Shown: positions 35,289 through 44,298, numbered from the stretch's first letter. The stretch is DNA of 64,000 nucleotides from Streptomyces sp. Root431 (GCF_001426585.1 NZ_LMEI01000007.1:312227-376226); one strand, 5' to 3'. The notes: a model not told the origin generated them from the letters alone. Numbers and translations are program-made.

Positions 35289-36887
35289 ATGGACGCACTG
35301 CAGCTGGTGGCACTGGTGGCGGCGAGCGCCGCGATTGCGGGGCTCGCGCGCAGGACCCCGGTGCCGGCCCCGCTGCTCCTGGTCGCCGCCGGTCTCGCCG
35401 CCTCGTACGTACCCGGAGTGCCGGACTACACGCTCGACCCGCACATCGTGCTGCCCCTGATCCTGCCGCCGCTCCTCTACACGGCGGCCGTCGACTCCTC
35501 CTACCTCGACCTGCGGGCCAACATCCGGCCCGTCGCCCTGCTCTCCGTCGGCTACGTCCTCTTCGCCACCGTGGCCGTCGGCTGGCTGGCGTACGTCCTC
35601 GTCCCCGACCTGCCGCTCACCGCCGCGCTCGTGCTCGGCGCGGTGATCGCCCCGCCGGACGCGGTCGCCGCCACCGCCATCGCCCGCAAGCTCGGCCTGC
35701 CGAACCGGATCACCACGATCCTTCAGGGCGAGTCCCTGGTGAACGACGCCACCGCCATCACCGCCTACAAGGTCGCCCTCGCGGCGGCGGTCGGCGAGGG
35801 CGTCAGCTGGGCCGGCGGCATCTGGGAGTTCGCGCTCGCGGCCGTCGGCGGCATCGGCGTCGGCCTGGTCCTCATGGTCCCCATCCACTGGCTGCGGCGC
35901 TGCCTCGGCGACTCCCTCCTCCAGAACACGCTCTCCCTCCTCATCCCCTTCGTCGCCTACGCGGCCGCCGAGGAGGTCGGCGCCTCCGGCGTCCTCGCCG
36001 TCGTCGTGGTCGGCCTCTTCCTCGGCCACCGCGCCTGGCAGGTCGACTTCGCGACCCGGCTCCAGGAGGAGGCCGTCTGGAAGATGGTCGCCTTCATCCT
36101 GGAGTCCGCCGTCTTCGCCCTGATCGGACTCCAGTTGCCGTACGTCGTCCAGGGCCTCGGCCAGTACGGCATCGCGGAGGCGGCCTGGTACGCGGTCGGG
36201 GTCTTCGTGGCGGTCGTCGTCGTCCGGTTCGTCTGGGTCTACCCGGCGACCTTCCTGCCCCGATGGCTCTCCGCGCGCGTGCGCGAGCGCGAGCCGGGAG
36301 TGGACTGGAAGGCCCCGCTCGTCGTCGGCTGGGCCGGCATGCGCGGGGTGGTCTCCCTCGCGATCGCCTTCTCCATCCCCGTCGTCACGGACGGGGTCGA
36401 GTTCCCGGCCCGCAACCTCGTCCTCTTCCTCACCTTCACCACCGTCATCGGCACGCTGGTGGTGCAGGGCCTCACCCTGCCCCCGCTCATCCGGTTCCTG
36501 AAGCTCCCCGGACGCGACCGGTACGCCGAGACCCTCGCCGAGGCGCAGGCCCAGAGCGAGGCCTCCAGGGCCGCGGAGGAACGCCTCGACGCGCTCCTCG
36601 CCGACGAGCGCAACGCCCTCCCTCAGCCCCTCGCCGACCGGCTGCGCACGGTCCTGGAGCGGCGCCGGAACTCGGTGTGGGAGCGGCTCGGCGCGGTCAA
36701 CGAGGCCACCGGGGAGACGGTGGACGACACCTACCGGCGGCTCTCCCGCGAGATGATCGACGCCGAGCGCGAGGTCTTCGTGCAGCTGCGCGACGCGCGC
36801 CGGATCGACGACGAGATGATGCGTACGCTGCTCCGCCGCCTCGACCTGGAAGAGGCCGCCGCGTACCGCGAGGAGACGGCGGACTAG
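35289..36887 (+). CDS. Na+/H+ antiporter, CPA1 (NhaP/NHE) family
   Basis: 532 residues with about 12 membrane helices and a 130-residue charged cytosolic tail. The ion-binding segment ALVLGAVIAPPDAVAATAIARKLGLP and the following ILQGESLVNDATAI are CPA1 hallmarks; GMRGVVSLAIAFSIP is a further signature. It exchanges Na+ or K+ for H+ at the cytoplasmic membrane. The tail is helical with heptad-like patterns (AQAQSEASRAAEERLDALLADE). Its stop codon lies in a dispersed repeat sequence. Confidence 0.92.
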   Translation: MDALQLVALVAASAAIAGLARRTPVPAPLLLVAAGLAASYVPGVPDYTLDPHIVLPLILPPLLYTAAVDSSYLDLRANIRPVALLSVGYVLFATVAVGWLAYVLVPDLPLTAALVLGAVIAPPDAVAATAIARKLGLPNRITTILQGESLVNDATAITAYKVALAAAVGEGVSWAGGIWEFALAAVGGIGVGLVLMVPIHWLRRCLGDSLLQNTLSLLIPFVAYAAAEEVGASGVLAVVVVGLFLGHRAWQVDFATRLQEEAVWKMVAFILESAVFALIGLQLPYVVQGLGQYGIAEAAWYAVGVFVAVVVVRFVWVYPATFLPRWLSARVREREPGVDWKAPLVVGWAGMRGVVSLAIAFSIPVVTDGVEFPARNLVLFLTFTTVIGTLVVQGLTLPPLIRFLKLPGRDRYAETLAEAQAQSEASRAAEERLDALLADERNALPQPLADRLRTVLERRRNSVWERLGAVNEATGETVDDTYRRLSREMIDAEREVFVQLRDARRIDDEMMRTLLRRLDLEEAAAYREETAD

Positions 36888-36949
36888 GGCCTGTCCGGCG
36901 CATCGGGGTCGGGTAGGCGGTAGGCCCTACGTCACGTCCCCTACGCCCC

Positions 36950-37864
36950 CTACGTCCCCTCCGACGCATCGGGGGCGCCCGTCACCACCGCCGCGAGCCG
37001 GGTACCCGCCGGGAACGCGCCCTCCTCCGCGAGGGTGACGAGTCCGTAGAGCATTTTGGCGACATACAGTCGCTCGATGGCGAGTCCGTGCCGCGCCTCG
37101 AAGTCCTGTGCGAGCGCCTCGAGTTCCGGACCGGTACGGGCGTAACCGCCGCAGTGGAAGCGCTCGTCGAGGGCCCAGTCGCCGCGCGGGCCGCCGAACG
37201 CCGCCTCCTGGAGCGCCCGGACCTCCGCGCCCAGGAAACCGCCCTTGAGGACCGGGACGCCCAGCGCCCGCTGCCCGGGGGAGAGGCCGGCCGCGAGGCC
37301 CGCGAGGGTGCCCCCCGTGCCGCAGGCGACGGCGACCACGTCCGCCGCCCCGGCGAGCTCCCGGCCGAGCTCGGCGCAGCCCCGCGCGGCGAGCGCGTTG
37401 CTGCCGCCCTCGGGGACCACGTACGCGCCCGCGGGGGCCCGTTCCAGGAGCGCGGCCAGCGTGGCCGGGTCGCCCTTCGCGCGGTACGTGGCCCGGTCCA
37501 CGAACTCCAGCCGCATCCCGTCCGCCGCGCACCGCGCGAGGGACGGGTTGAGCGGGCGTCCGGCCAGCTCGTCGCCGCGGACGACGCCGATCGTGGGGAA
37601 GCCGAGCAGCCGGCCGGCGGCGGCCGTGGCGCGCAGGTGGTTCGAGTACGCGCCGCCGAAGGTGAGCACCGGGCGGCCGTCCGCCGCGCGCAGGTTGAGC
37701 GCGAGCTTGCGCCACTTGTTGCCCGGCAGGTCGGGGTGGATGAGGTCGTCGCGCTTGAGCAGCAGCGTGAGACCGCGCCGGGCGAAGCGCTCGTCCTCCA
37801 CCGGCTCCAGGGGCGAGGGGAGCCGGGGCCGCAGACGGGAGAGGGCGAGGTCGAACGCGTTCAC
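36950..37864 (-). CDS. PLP-dependent 1-aminocyclopropane-1-carboxylate deaminase / D-cysteine desulfhydrase-like enzyme
   Basis: 304 residues, fold type II. The PLP lysine is in LPGNKWRKLALNL near residue 51; FGGAYSNHLRATAAAG follows, and the phosphate loop is AVACGTGGTLAGLAAG. The family removes amino groups from ACC or sulfide from D-cysteine; residues separating the two cannot be judged here. GTG at 37864 lies six bases after GACAAT, so it may be leaderless. Downstream of it is a short T-poor spacer to the antiporter gene. Confidence 0.85.
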   Translation of the reverse strand: MNAFDLALSRLRPRLPSPLEPVEDERFARRGLTLLLKRDDLIHPDLPGNKWRKLALNLRAADGRPVLTFGGAYSNHLRATAAAGRLLGFPTIGVVRGDELAGRPLNPSLARCAADGMRLEFVDRATYRAKGDPATLAALLERAPAGAYVVPEGGSNALAARGCAELGRELAGAADVVAVACGTGGTLAGLAAGLSPGQRALGVPVLKGGFLGAEVRALQEAAFGGPRGDWALDERFHCGGYARTGPELEALAQDFEARHGLAIERLYVAKMLYGLVTLAEEGAFPAGTRLAAVVTGAPDASEGT

Positions 37865-37922
37865 CCGGCCATTGTCGTCGCCGACCGGGCCGGCCGGCGC
37901 GGCCGGCCCCGGCACCCGCCCC

Positions 37923-38513
37923 TCAGCGAAGCAGCTCGGCGACCCGTTCGCGCATCGAGGCCATCGTGAAGCCGCGGGGGTCCACCTTCCCCGGCTGCCA
38001 CTCCCGGTGCCCGATGACCGAGCGCTGGGTCCAGCCGTGCGCCCGGCACACGGCCGCCGACGCCTTCGCGATGGCCTCCAGCTGGACCTTCGGCCACGGG
38101 TCCTCGCCGTCGCCGAGGTTCTCGCACTCGAAGCCGTAGAAGTGCCGGTTGCCGTCCGTCGTGGCCTCGTCGTCCGGAGGCAGGCGCTGCTCGGCGACGA
38201 CCGCCCTGAGCACCTCGTCGTCGCCGAGCCCCGCGTGGTTGGCGCGGCCGTAGCCGACGAGGTGGACCGTGCCGTCCTTGGCGATCACGCCGTGACAGAG
38301 CGGCCCCGGCAGGCCCTCGTAGCCGTCCCGGCAGATCCGGACGGTGCTCGCGGTGCCCCGGGTCACGGTGTGGTGGATCATCACGCCGTGCACCGGGCCC
38401 CAGGGGCCCTTGTGGTTGCGGTTGTGGGTGGACCAGTCGCCGACCTGGACGACCACGAGGCCCTCGTCGCGCAGCGCGCCGAGGAACCTGTTCGCGGACA
38501 TGGGTGAGGCCAT
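37923..38513 (-). CDS. N-acetylmuramoyl-L-alanine amidase (Amidase_2/PGRP), no signal peptide
   Basis: 196 residues. Zinc ligands are visible: VMIHHTVT (first His), [23 protein letters not shown], and [15 protein letters not shown] near residue 170 (second His and Cys-equivalent Asp). This domain cleaves the bond between muramic acid and L-alanine in peptidoglycan. It has no secretion signal and no wall-binding domain, the build of a phage-type lysin. GGGAG precedes the ATG at 38513. It is divergent from the encapsulin gene, 255 bp apart. Confidence 0.9.
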   Translation of the reverse strand: MASPMSANRFLGALRDEGLVVVQVGDWSTHNRNHKGPWGPVHGVMIHHTVTRGTASTVRICRDGYEGLPGPLCHGVIAKDGTVHLVGYGRANHAGLGDDEVLRAVVAEQRLPPDDEATTDGNRHFYGFECENLGDGEDPWPKVQLEAIAKASAAVCRAHGWTQRSVIGHREWQPGKVDPRGFTMASMRERVAELLR

Positions 38514-38768
38514 GACCGACTCCCTTCGGGAGGACGGGGTGAACTTCCGGAGTACCGGAGTCCGCCCCTCCGCGGCCATCCGTTCGGGTGGTGTGCGAGC
38601 CGATCCGGACACGGCGGCGCGGGGCCCCTGGTGCGCCGCTGTTCGGGAGCGAAATCGCGTGACATGCCCCGAAGATCGTCGAACAGTCCCACCCGAATGT
38701 GTAATGGCGCCGACACGCTCCGTGCTGAAAGGCTTCTCTCGAAACTCAGGCATACGAGAGGGAGTTCC

Positions 38769-40181
38769 ATGTCCGTTGGTTCGGTTGGCGACGAGGTCCG
38801 TGTGGACCAGGCACCGCAGCAGAGTCTCGGTACCGCCGCCGCGCGGAACCTCGCCACGACCACCAAGTCCGCGCCCCAGATGCAGGAGATCACCTCTCGG
38901 TGGCTGCTGCGGATGATGCCGTGGGTGCAGGTGCAGGGCGGTACGTACCGGGTGAACCGCAGGCTCAGCTACTCCGTGGGCGACGGCCGTGTCACCTTCG
39001 TCCAGACGGGGCAGCGCGTCGCGGTCATCCCCGCCGAGCTCGGCGAGCTTCCCGCCCTGCGCGGATACGAGGACGAGGACGCCCTGACCGAGCTCGCGTC
39101 CCGCTGCTCGCAGCGGGAGTACGCGGCGGGCGAGATCATCGCGACCACGGGCGCCGCCAACGACCGCGTGCACCTCCTCGCGCACGGCCGGATCGAGCAG
39201 ATCGGCGAGGGACCCTACGGGGACGAGGCCGTCCTCGGCGTCCTCGCCGACGGCGCCTACCTCGGCGAGTCCGCGCTGACCAGCGCCGACGCCGTCTGGG
39301 GCTGGACCGCCCGCGCCGCCACCGCCTGTACGGTCCTGGAACTCACCCGCGACGACGTGCGGAACCTCGCGGACCGCGTCGGCTCGCTCGCCGCGCACCT
39401 GGAGGCCGCGTCCGCCCTGCCCGAGCAGCGCACCAACAACTACGGCGAGGCCGCCATCGACCTCTCCGCCGGCCACGTCGGCGAGGCGGTCGTCCCGCAC
39501 ACCTACGTCGACTACGACGCCTCGCCCCGCGAGTACGAGCTGAGCGTCGCCCAGACCGTGCTGAAGGTGCACAGCCGTGTCGCCGACCTCTACAACCAGC
39601 CGATGAACCAGACCGAGCAGCAGTTGCGGCTGACGGTCGAGGCGCTCCGCGAGCGCCAGGAGCACGAGCTCATCAACAACAAGGAGTTCGGCCTCCTCTC
39701 CAACTGCGACTACGGGCAGCGGATCCAGCCCCACGACGGCGCCCCCAGCCCCGACGACATGGACGAGCTGCTCTCCCGCCGCCGGGGATCGAAGCTCTTC
39801 CTCGCCCACCCGCGCGCCATCGCCGCCTTCGGCCGCGAGCTCAACAAGCGCGGCCTCGTGCCCGAGACGATCGACGTCAACGGCAACCGCATCCCGACCT
39901 GGCGCGGCGTGCCGATCTACCCGTGCAACAAGATCCCGGTCTCGGACGCCCGGACCACCTCGATCATCTGCATGCGTACGGGCGAGGCCGACCAGGGCGT
40001 GATCGGTCTGCACCAGACCGGCCTCCCCGACGAGATCGAGCCGAGCCTCTCGGTCCGCTTCATGGGCATCGACGAGCAGGCGATCATCTCCTACCTCGTC
40101 ACGGCCTACTACTCGGCGGCCATCCTCGTCCCGGACGCGCTCGGCGTCCTGGAGAACGTCGAGGTCAGCCGCTGGCGCTGA
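38769..40181 (+). CDS. eshA-like: Family 2B encapsulin shell protein with cNMP-binding domain (EshA-like)
   Basis: 470 residues, same length as Streptomyces EshA. The N-terminal arm (1-60) and residues 205-470 form the HK97-type shell fold (for example [37 protein letters not shown]). A CRP-like nucleotide domain (about 105-200) is inserted. Its phosphate-binding cassette keeps Glu167 (GES) and Arg182 (ARAAT), so ligand binding is plausible. Family 2B encapsulins build icosahedral protein compartments around terpenoid enzymes. GGGAG precedes the ATG, and a small hairpin (38736-38741 with 38755-38760) overlaps that site. Confidence 0.93.
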   Translation: MSVGSVGDEVRVDQAPQQSLGTAAARNLATTTKSAPQMQEITSRWLLRMMPWVQVQGGTYRVNRRLSYSVGDGRVTFVQTGQRVAVIPAELGELPALRGYEDEDALTELASRCSQREYAAGEIIATTGAANDRVHLLAHGRIEQIGEGPYGDEAVLGVLADGAYLGESALTSADAVWGWTARAATACTVLELTRDDVRNLADRVGSLAAHLEAASALPEQRTNNYGEAAIDLSAGHVGEAVVPHTYVDYDASPREYELSVAQTVLKVHSRVADLYNQPMNQTEQQLRLTVEALRERQEHELINNKEFGLLSNCDYGQRIQPHDGAPSPDDMDELLSRRRGSKLFLAHPRAIAAFGRELNKRGLVPETIDVNGNRIPTWRGVPIYPCNKIPVSDARTTSIICMRTGEADQGVIGLHQTGLPDEIEPSLSVRFMGIDEQAIISYLVTAYYSAAILVPDALGVLENVEVSRWR

Positions 40182-40189
40182 GCCGGTGA

Positions 40190-40229
40190 CGCCCGGGGGG
40201 CGGGGACCGAACCTCCCGCCCCCCGGGCG
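40190..40229 (+). terminator. Strong hairpin between the encapsulin and polyprenyl synthase genes
   Basis: A perfect 15-bp stem (40190-40204 with 40215-40229), 10-base loop, followed by CTTTCCC. It starts 8 bases after the shell-protein stop and ends 27 bases before the cargo start. It should reduce read-through, giving more shell than cargo. Confidence 0.8.
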
Positions 40230-40256
40230 CTTTCCCGTGCTCGCACCGCGAAGGAC

Positions 40257-41321
40257 ATGAAGGAAGTGACCGTGGCCATCACCACCGCGGATTCCGCGAC
40301 CGAGGGACAGGGGGCCGTGCTGCTCCTGGACCAGACGCGGACCGCCGTCCAACCCCAACTGCGCTCCACCGTCGAGTCCCTGCCGGGCTCCATACGGCGG
40401 GTCGCGATGTACCACTTCGGCTGGGAGCACGCCGACGGCACCCCGGCCGCGGGCCAGGCGGGCAAGGCGATCCGGCCGGCCCTGGTGCTCGCGGCGGCCC
40501 GTGCCCTCGGAGCCGAGTCGACCCAGGCCGTGAAGGCCGCGGCGGCGGTCGAGCTCGCCCACAACTTCACCCTGCTCCACGACGACATCGTGGACGAGGA
40601 CCCGACCCGGCGGCACCGGCCCACCGCCTGGAAGGTCTTCGGCATCCCCGACGCCCTCATCGCCGGCGACGCGATGAGCGCACTCGCCCTGCGGCTGCTC
40701 GCCGAGGACCCGCACCCCGCGTCGACGCCCGCCGCCGCGCGTCTCGCCGCCTGCGTCATCGAGCTCTGCGCCGGCCAGCAGGCGGACTGCGCCTTCGAGC
40801 AGCGCGCTCCGCACGAGGTCTCGCTCGACGAGTGCGTGGCCATGGCCACCGCGAAGACCGGCGCCCTGCTCGGCGCCTCCTGCGCCATCGGCGCGCTCTA
40901 CGCGGGCGCGGGCGAGGAGGAGGTCGCGGCGATGGACTCCTTCGGGCGCGAGGCCGGACTCGCGTTCCAGCTGATCGACGACCTGATCGGGATCTGGGGC
41001 GACCCGGACCGTACGGGCAAGCCGGCGGGCGCCGATCTCGTCGCCCACAAGAAGTCGCTGCCCGTGGTGGCGGCGCTCGCCTCGGGCACCCCCGCGGGGG
41101 AGGAACTGGCCGAGCTCTACGCCCGCCCGACCCTCGACGCGGAGGCGGTACGGGCGGCGGCGGACGCGGTCGAGCGGGCCGGTGGCCGGGACTGGGCGCA
41201 GGCCCAGGCCGCCGAGCGCATGGGCCACGCCGTCGAGTACCTGGCGCAGGCGGTCCCGGACCTGACGGCGGCGGGGGACCTGCTCGCCCTCGCGGAGTTC
41301 GTCACCCGGCGTACGCGCTGA
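40257..41321 (+). CDS. Polyprenyl (geranyl/farnesyl/geranylgeranyl-type) diphosphate synthase, probable encapsulin cargo
   Basis: 354 residues from the ATG at 40257. Two GTG codons (40266 and 40272) have better Shine-Dalgarno spacing, so the protein may be 3 or 5 residues shorter. Catalytic motifs: GKAIRP, first aspartate-rich motif DDIVDED (109-115) and second motif LIDDLIGIWGD (239-249), then TGKPAGADLVAHKKSLP. It condenses isopentenyl diphosphate with allylic diphosphates. Family 2 cargo enzymes carry a disordered targeting tail; here only about 40 residues precede the core. Confidence 0.92.
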   Translation: MKEVTVAITTADSATEGQGAVLLLDQTRTAVQPQLRSTVESLPGSIRRVAMYHFGWEHADGTPAAGQAGKAIRPALVLAAARALGAESTQAVKAAAAVELAHNFTLLHDDIVDEDPTRRHRPTAWKVFGIPDALIAGDAMSALALRLLAEDPHPASTPAAARLAACVIELCAGQQADCAFEQRAPHEVSLDECVAMATAKTGALLGASCAIGALYAGAGEEEVAAMDSFGREAGLAFQLIDDLIGIWGDPDRTGKPAGADLVAHKKSLPVVAALASGTPAGEELAELYARPTLDAEAVRAAADAVERAGGRDWAQAQAAERMGHAVEYLAQAVPDLTAAGDLLALAEFVTRRTR

Positions 41322-41339
41322 GGTCCGCCGGGGGCGCGG

Positions 41340-41915
41340 TCACCTCTCGGGAACGATCCGGTCGACCACGGTCTCGACCAGGTCGTCCAGGTCCCGTTCG
41401 GCGTGGAGGCCGGGGACGGTGAAGTGGTCGAGCAGCAGCCCGGTGAGGGCGAAGTACAGCACCCGGACCGTGTCCGCGTCCCCGGGCATCCCGGATTCGA
41501 CGTGCAGCCGGATGTTCAGGTCGAGGTCGTCCCGGAGCACCTGGGTGAACCGTTTCTGGAGCTCGGGCCGGCGCGCGGCCTCCAGACGCAGCTCGAAGAG
41601 GCCGAGGTAGCAGGTGCGTTCGGCGGCCATGCGGCGGGCGAGCCAGCGCATCAGCTCGACGACGAGGGCGCGGCTGGGTTCCGGCAGCATCGCGGCGTCG
41701 ATGGCGCCGGGCTCGGGGGTCAGCCGGACGAAGATGCGGTCGGCGACCTCGGACAGCACCTGGTCGCGGTCGCTGAAGTAGTTGGACGAGGTGCCCGTGG
41801 GGACCCCCGCCCGGGCGTCGACGGCCCGGAAGGTCAGGCCGCGGGCGCCTTCGTCCGCCAGGACCTCGATCGCGGCGTCGAGCAGGGCCGTACGGCGTTC
41901 AGGATTTCTGGCCAC
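41340..41915 (-). CDS. TetR-family regulator
   Basis: 191 residues. Helix-turn-helix at 8-50 (RTALLDAAIEVLADEGARGLTFRAVDARAGVPTGTSSNYFSDRDQVL). The C-terminal domain resembles the C33/TetR_C group (MRWLARRMAAERTCYLGLFELRLEAARRPEL). GTG start at 41915. It is convergent with the polyprenyl synthase gene and divergent from the reductase-like gene, which is the likely target. Operator-like repeats fill the intergenic region. Confidence 0.88.
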   Translation of the reverse strand: MARNPERRTALLDAAIEVLADEGARGLTFRAVDARAGVPTGTSSNYFSDRDQVLSEVADRIFVRLTPEPGAIDAAMLPEPSRALVVELMRWLARRMAAERTCYLGLFELRLEAARRPELQKRFTQVLRDDLDLNIRLHVESGMPGDADTVRVLYFALTGLLLDHFTVPGLHAERDLDDLVETVVDRIVPER

Positions 41916-41944
41916 TTTTCGAACTCCTTCGCAAAGAGGGCTTG

Positions 41945-41986
41945 CGCAACCACTACAAGTGAAGCACTATAGCCGTCGTGGTTGCG
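41945..41986. promoter_or_regulatory. Putative TetR operator region
   Basis: CGCAACCAC (41945-41953) and GTGGTTGCG (41978-41986) form a 9-bp inverted repeat that includes the GTG start of the reductase-like gene. Between them CACTACAAGTGAAGCACT holds two overlapping CACT/AGTG palindromes. Confidence 0.55.
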
Positions 41987-42604
41987 ACTGCAGCCCACTT
42001 CCCGAAGACGAAGAGGACCGGTTTGCGCAAGCTCACCTATTACATCGCCTGCACCATCGACGGCTTCATCGGTGACCCCGAGGGCGATGCCACGTCCATG
42101 TTCAAGTACGTGGACGCGCCGTACCTGCAGTACATGAACGCCGAGTACCCGGAGACCATCCCGACGCAGGCTCGGGCGGCGGTCGGGATCGACGGCGACA
42201 ACAAGCGGTTCGACACCGTCATCCAGGGGCTGAAGTCGTACCAGCTCGCCCTGGACATCAACGTCACCAGTCCGTACGGCCACCTGCGCGAGTTCGTCGC
42301 CACCCGGTCGCTGGCCGAGTCCCCCGACCCCAACGTCGAGCTGATCGCCGACGACCTGGTCGGCCGCGTCCGCGAGCTCAAGGCCGAGGACAGCCCCCTG
42401 GACATCTGGCTCTGCGGCGGATCCACCATCGCGGGCGAGCTCATCGAGGAGATCGACGAGCTGGTCATCAAGACGTACCCGCAGGTCTACGGCTCCGGCA
42501 TGCCGATGTTCGGCGCCGGCTTCGAGCCCCGCGACTTCGTCCTGGAGGACGTGCGCACCTTCGACAACGGCGTGCTCGTCCGCAAGTACACCAGGCAGCG
42601 GTAA
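41978..42604 (+). CDS. Dihydrofolate reductase-like (RibD C-terminal domain) protein
   Basis: 208 residues. The core starts KLTYYIACTIDGFIGDPEGD, the NADPH-binding opening of the RibD_C/DHFR-like family, and continues with IWLCGGSTIAGELIEEIDELVIKTYPQVYGSGMPMFG near residue 137. Such stand-alone proteins are NADPH-dependent reductases of unknown substrate. Two starts are possible: GTG 41978, seven bases after CACTAT (leaderless), or TTG 42023 behind AGAGGA. The GTG is given. Confidence 0.85.
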   Translation: MVATAAHFPKTKRTGLRKLTYYIACTIDGFIGDPEGDATSMFKYVDAPYLQYMNAEYPETIPTQARAAVGIDGDNKRFDTVIQGLKSYQLALDINVTSPYGHLREFVATRSLAESPDPNVELIADDLVGRVRELKAEDSPLDIWLCGGSTIAGELIEEIDELVIKTYPQVYGSGMPMFGAGFEPRDFVLEDVRTFDNGVLVRKYTRQR

Positions 42605-42679
42605 CGGCGGGGGAGCGGTACCGCCGGGCCGCGGCATCGGCGGGGAGCGGGTCCGTGCGAGGCGTCCTACCCTGGACAC

Positions 42680-42955
42680 ATGGGTGACGAGGTGCCTCGC
42701 ACGACGCGTGACCCCTTGGCCGTGAGCAACTGCCCGGCCTGTGGTCGACCGCGCGACAAGATGGCCGCCCGGCACAAGGTCCTCGGGGCCTGGGTGCCGG
42801 AGTGGGAAGTACAGCCCTGCCGCAATCCGGACTGCTCGCTGTACGAGGGCGCGCAGGCGCGCGCCGAAGGCGGTCCGGGCCCGGATGCGGAAGCCACCGG
42901 CACGCAGGTGACCGGCAAGAACGGCGAGATCGGGAGAAGTCCGGCCACCGGGTGA
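42680..42955 (+). CDS. Small zinc-ribbon-like protein
   Basis: 91 residues. Cysteines at NCPACGRPRDKM and QPCRNPDCSLYEG make a CxxC...CxxxxC pattern that could hold one zinc ion. The rest is polar and disordered. No family recognised. TACCCT six bases before the ATG suggests a leaderless transcript. Confidence 0.7.
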   Translation: MGDEVPRTTRDPLAVSNCPACGRPRDKMAARHKVLGAWVPEWEVQPCRNPDCSLYEGAQARAEGGPGPDAEATGTQVTGKNGEIGRSPATG

Positions 42956-42997
42956 CCGGCCGCGCGCCGGAGCCGGTCATACCGCTACAGTCCGCGC

Positions 42998-43417
42998 ATG
43001 TCATCGGAGTCGACAGAAGTCTGGACCGGCTGGTACCGGGACCGCAGCGGCGCGGAAGCGATCGTCATCACGGCCACCGGGCGGCACGTCGCCACCCGGA
43101 TCAGGGGGGTCGAGTACACGGGCGCGACCTTCGCCGCGCTCAGCGCCGCCGAGAGCGGCGGGCAGGCCCTCGGCGGCTGCGTCCTGGAGTGGGACCTGCC
43201 GCTCCCCGTCGTCATGGACGGCGTGGCCCAGCAGGCCACGCTGAGCTGTCTGCTGACGCTCGGTGAGCGTTCGGACCTCAGCCTGACGCTCCACTACGGT
43301 GGCGCGGCCTTCGAATCGTGCGTCGCCGGGGGTGACTTCGAGGGAGCGCTGGACCGGGTCCGGCGCCAGCTTCCGCCCGGCGCCGACTTCGGCCGCCGGC
43401 TCCTCCAGGCGGCCTGA
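42998..43417 (+). CDS. Conserved hypothetical protein (DUF6304-like)
   Basis: 139 residues, soluble, beta-rich by composition (TEVWTGWYRDRSGAEAIVITATGRHVATRIRGVEYTG). I associate it with a Streptomyces-restricted uncharacterised family; the DUF number is from memory. TACAGT precedes the ATG by six bases. A strong terminator follows. Confidence 0.7.
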   Translation: MSSESTEVWTGWYRDRSGAEAIVITATGRHVATRIRGVEYTGATFAALSAAESGGQALGGCVLEWDLPLPVVMDGVAQQATLSCLLTLGERSDLSLTLHYGGAAFESCVAGGDFEGALDRVRRQLPPGADFGRRLLQAA

Positions 43418-43447
43418 CACCCGGGCCCCGCACCCCACCCGAACGCC

Positions 43448-43484
43448 GGACGGCGGCGCCCCTCGCGGGCGCCGCCGTCCTTTT
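43448..43484 (+). terminator. Terminator downstream of the DUF6304-like gene
   Basis: A perfect 14-bp stem (43448-43461 with 43467-43480) followed directly by TTTT; also positioned to end the convergent snpA transcript. Confidence 0.88.
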
Positions 43485-43511
43485 CGTACGCGTACGGTCG
43501 CTCCTCGGGGG

Positions 43512-44168
43512 TCAGGAGGCCTTGAACGCGGAGGCGAGCCCGTACCGCCACAGCTGGTCGACGCGCGAGCGCTCCTGGGCGTTCGGCTGGGCGTTCTGGC
43601 AGGACGTGCCGGGGCCGCCGCCCGACATCAGCTCGCTGCACGGCCCGCTGTAGTGGTCCGGCAGGCCGAGGACGTGCCCGGTTTCGTGGGCCGTCACCCG
43701 GGTGGAGTTGTACTGCTGGTTCTGCCGGTAGTCGAGGAAGATGTAGCCGCTGCCGTGGCCGTCGGTGCTCGCGTACGAGCCGCGGGAGTCGTTGCCCTCG
43801 TAGTACGCGAAGTCCGGGTTGCTGCCCTCGACGAGCCGGACGTTCACCACCGAGCTGTTCCATATCTGGGTGGAGCGGGCGATCTGGGTGCGGAAGCTCG
43901 GCGCGTTGGCGGCGCTGTAGACGACGGTGACCGCGGTCGCGCCCGGGGCGGCGGCCCGCTTCTTCGCCACCGACTTCACGACGGCGTCGAAGAAGGCCTT
44001 GTTGGCCTTGGCCTCCTCGGCCGAACCGGCGTACGCCACGGTGGCGGCGCGGACGCCGGTGTCCGTGGCGGTCGGCGCGGCCGACGCCGGAGCCGTACCG
44101 AGCGAGGCGGCGAGACCGAGGCCGAGGGCGGCCGTCAGAATGGAGTTGAGGACCTTGGGGTGACGCAT
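43512..44168 (-). CDS. snpA: Snapalysin, secreted M7 metalloprotease
   Basis: 218 residues. A Sec signal peptide runs to about Ala30 ([20 protein letters not shown]), then a short propeptide, then the mature protease. The zinc site is [11 protein letters not shown] (His161, Glu162, His165, Asp171), the unusual HExxHxxGxxD pattern of family M7, followed by the CSELMSGG turn. It is a small neutral protease released into the medium. AGGAG precedes the ATG. It is divergent from its LysR activator. Confidence 0.95.
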   Translation of the reverse strand: MRHPKVLNSILTAALGLGLAASLGTAPASAAPTATDTGVRAATVAYAGSAEEAKANKAFFDAVVKSVAKKRAAAPGATAVTVVYSAANAPSFRTQIARSTQIWNSSVVNVRLVEGSNPDFAYYEGNDSRGSYASTDGHGSGYIFLDYRQNQQYNSTRVTAHETGHVLGLPDHYSGPCSELMSGGGPGTSCQNAQPNAQERSRVDQLWRYGLASAFKAS

Positions 44169-44279
44169 GGGGGGCTCCTCCTGTAGGGGGTCGGAGCGAG
44201 TCTCGGGGAAGCCGGGGCGCGTGGGGATGATGTCAACTGCCGATAGCCCGCCCACATCACCCGGTCGAACCCACCCAAC

Positions 44280-44298
44280 TACCTTGCAAACCAAGGTA
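44280..44298. promoter_or_regulatory. LysR-type operator between snpA and its regulator
   Basis: TACCTTG-N5-CAAGGTA, a perfect 7-bp inverted repeat containing the T-N11-A core of LysR binding sites, in the 186-bp divergent intergenic region. Confidence 0.8.
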
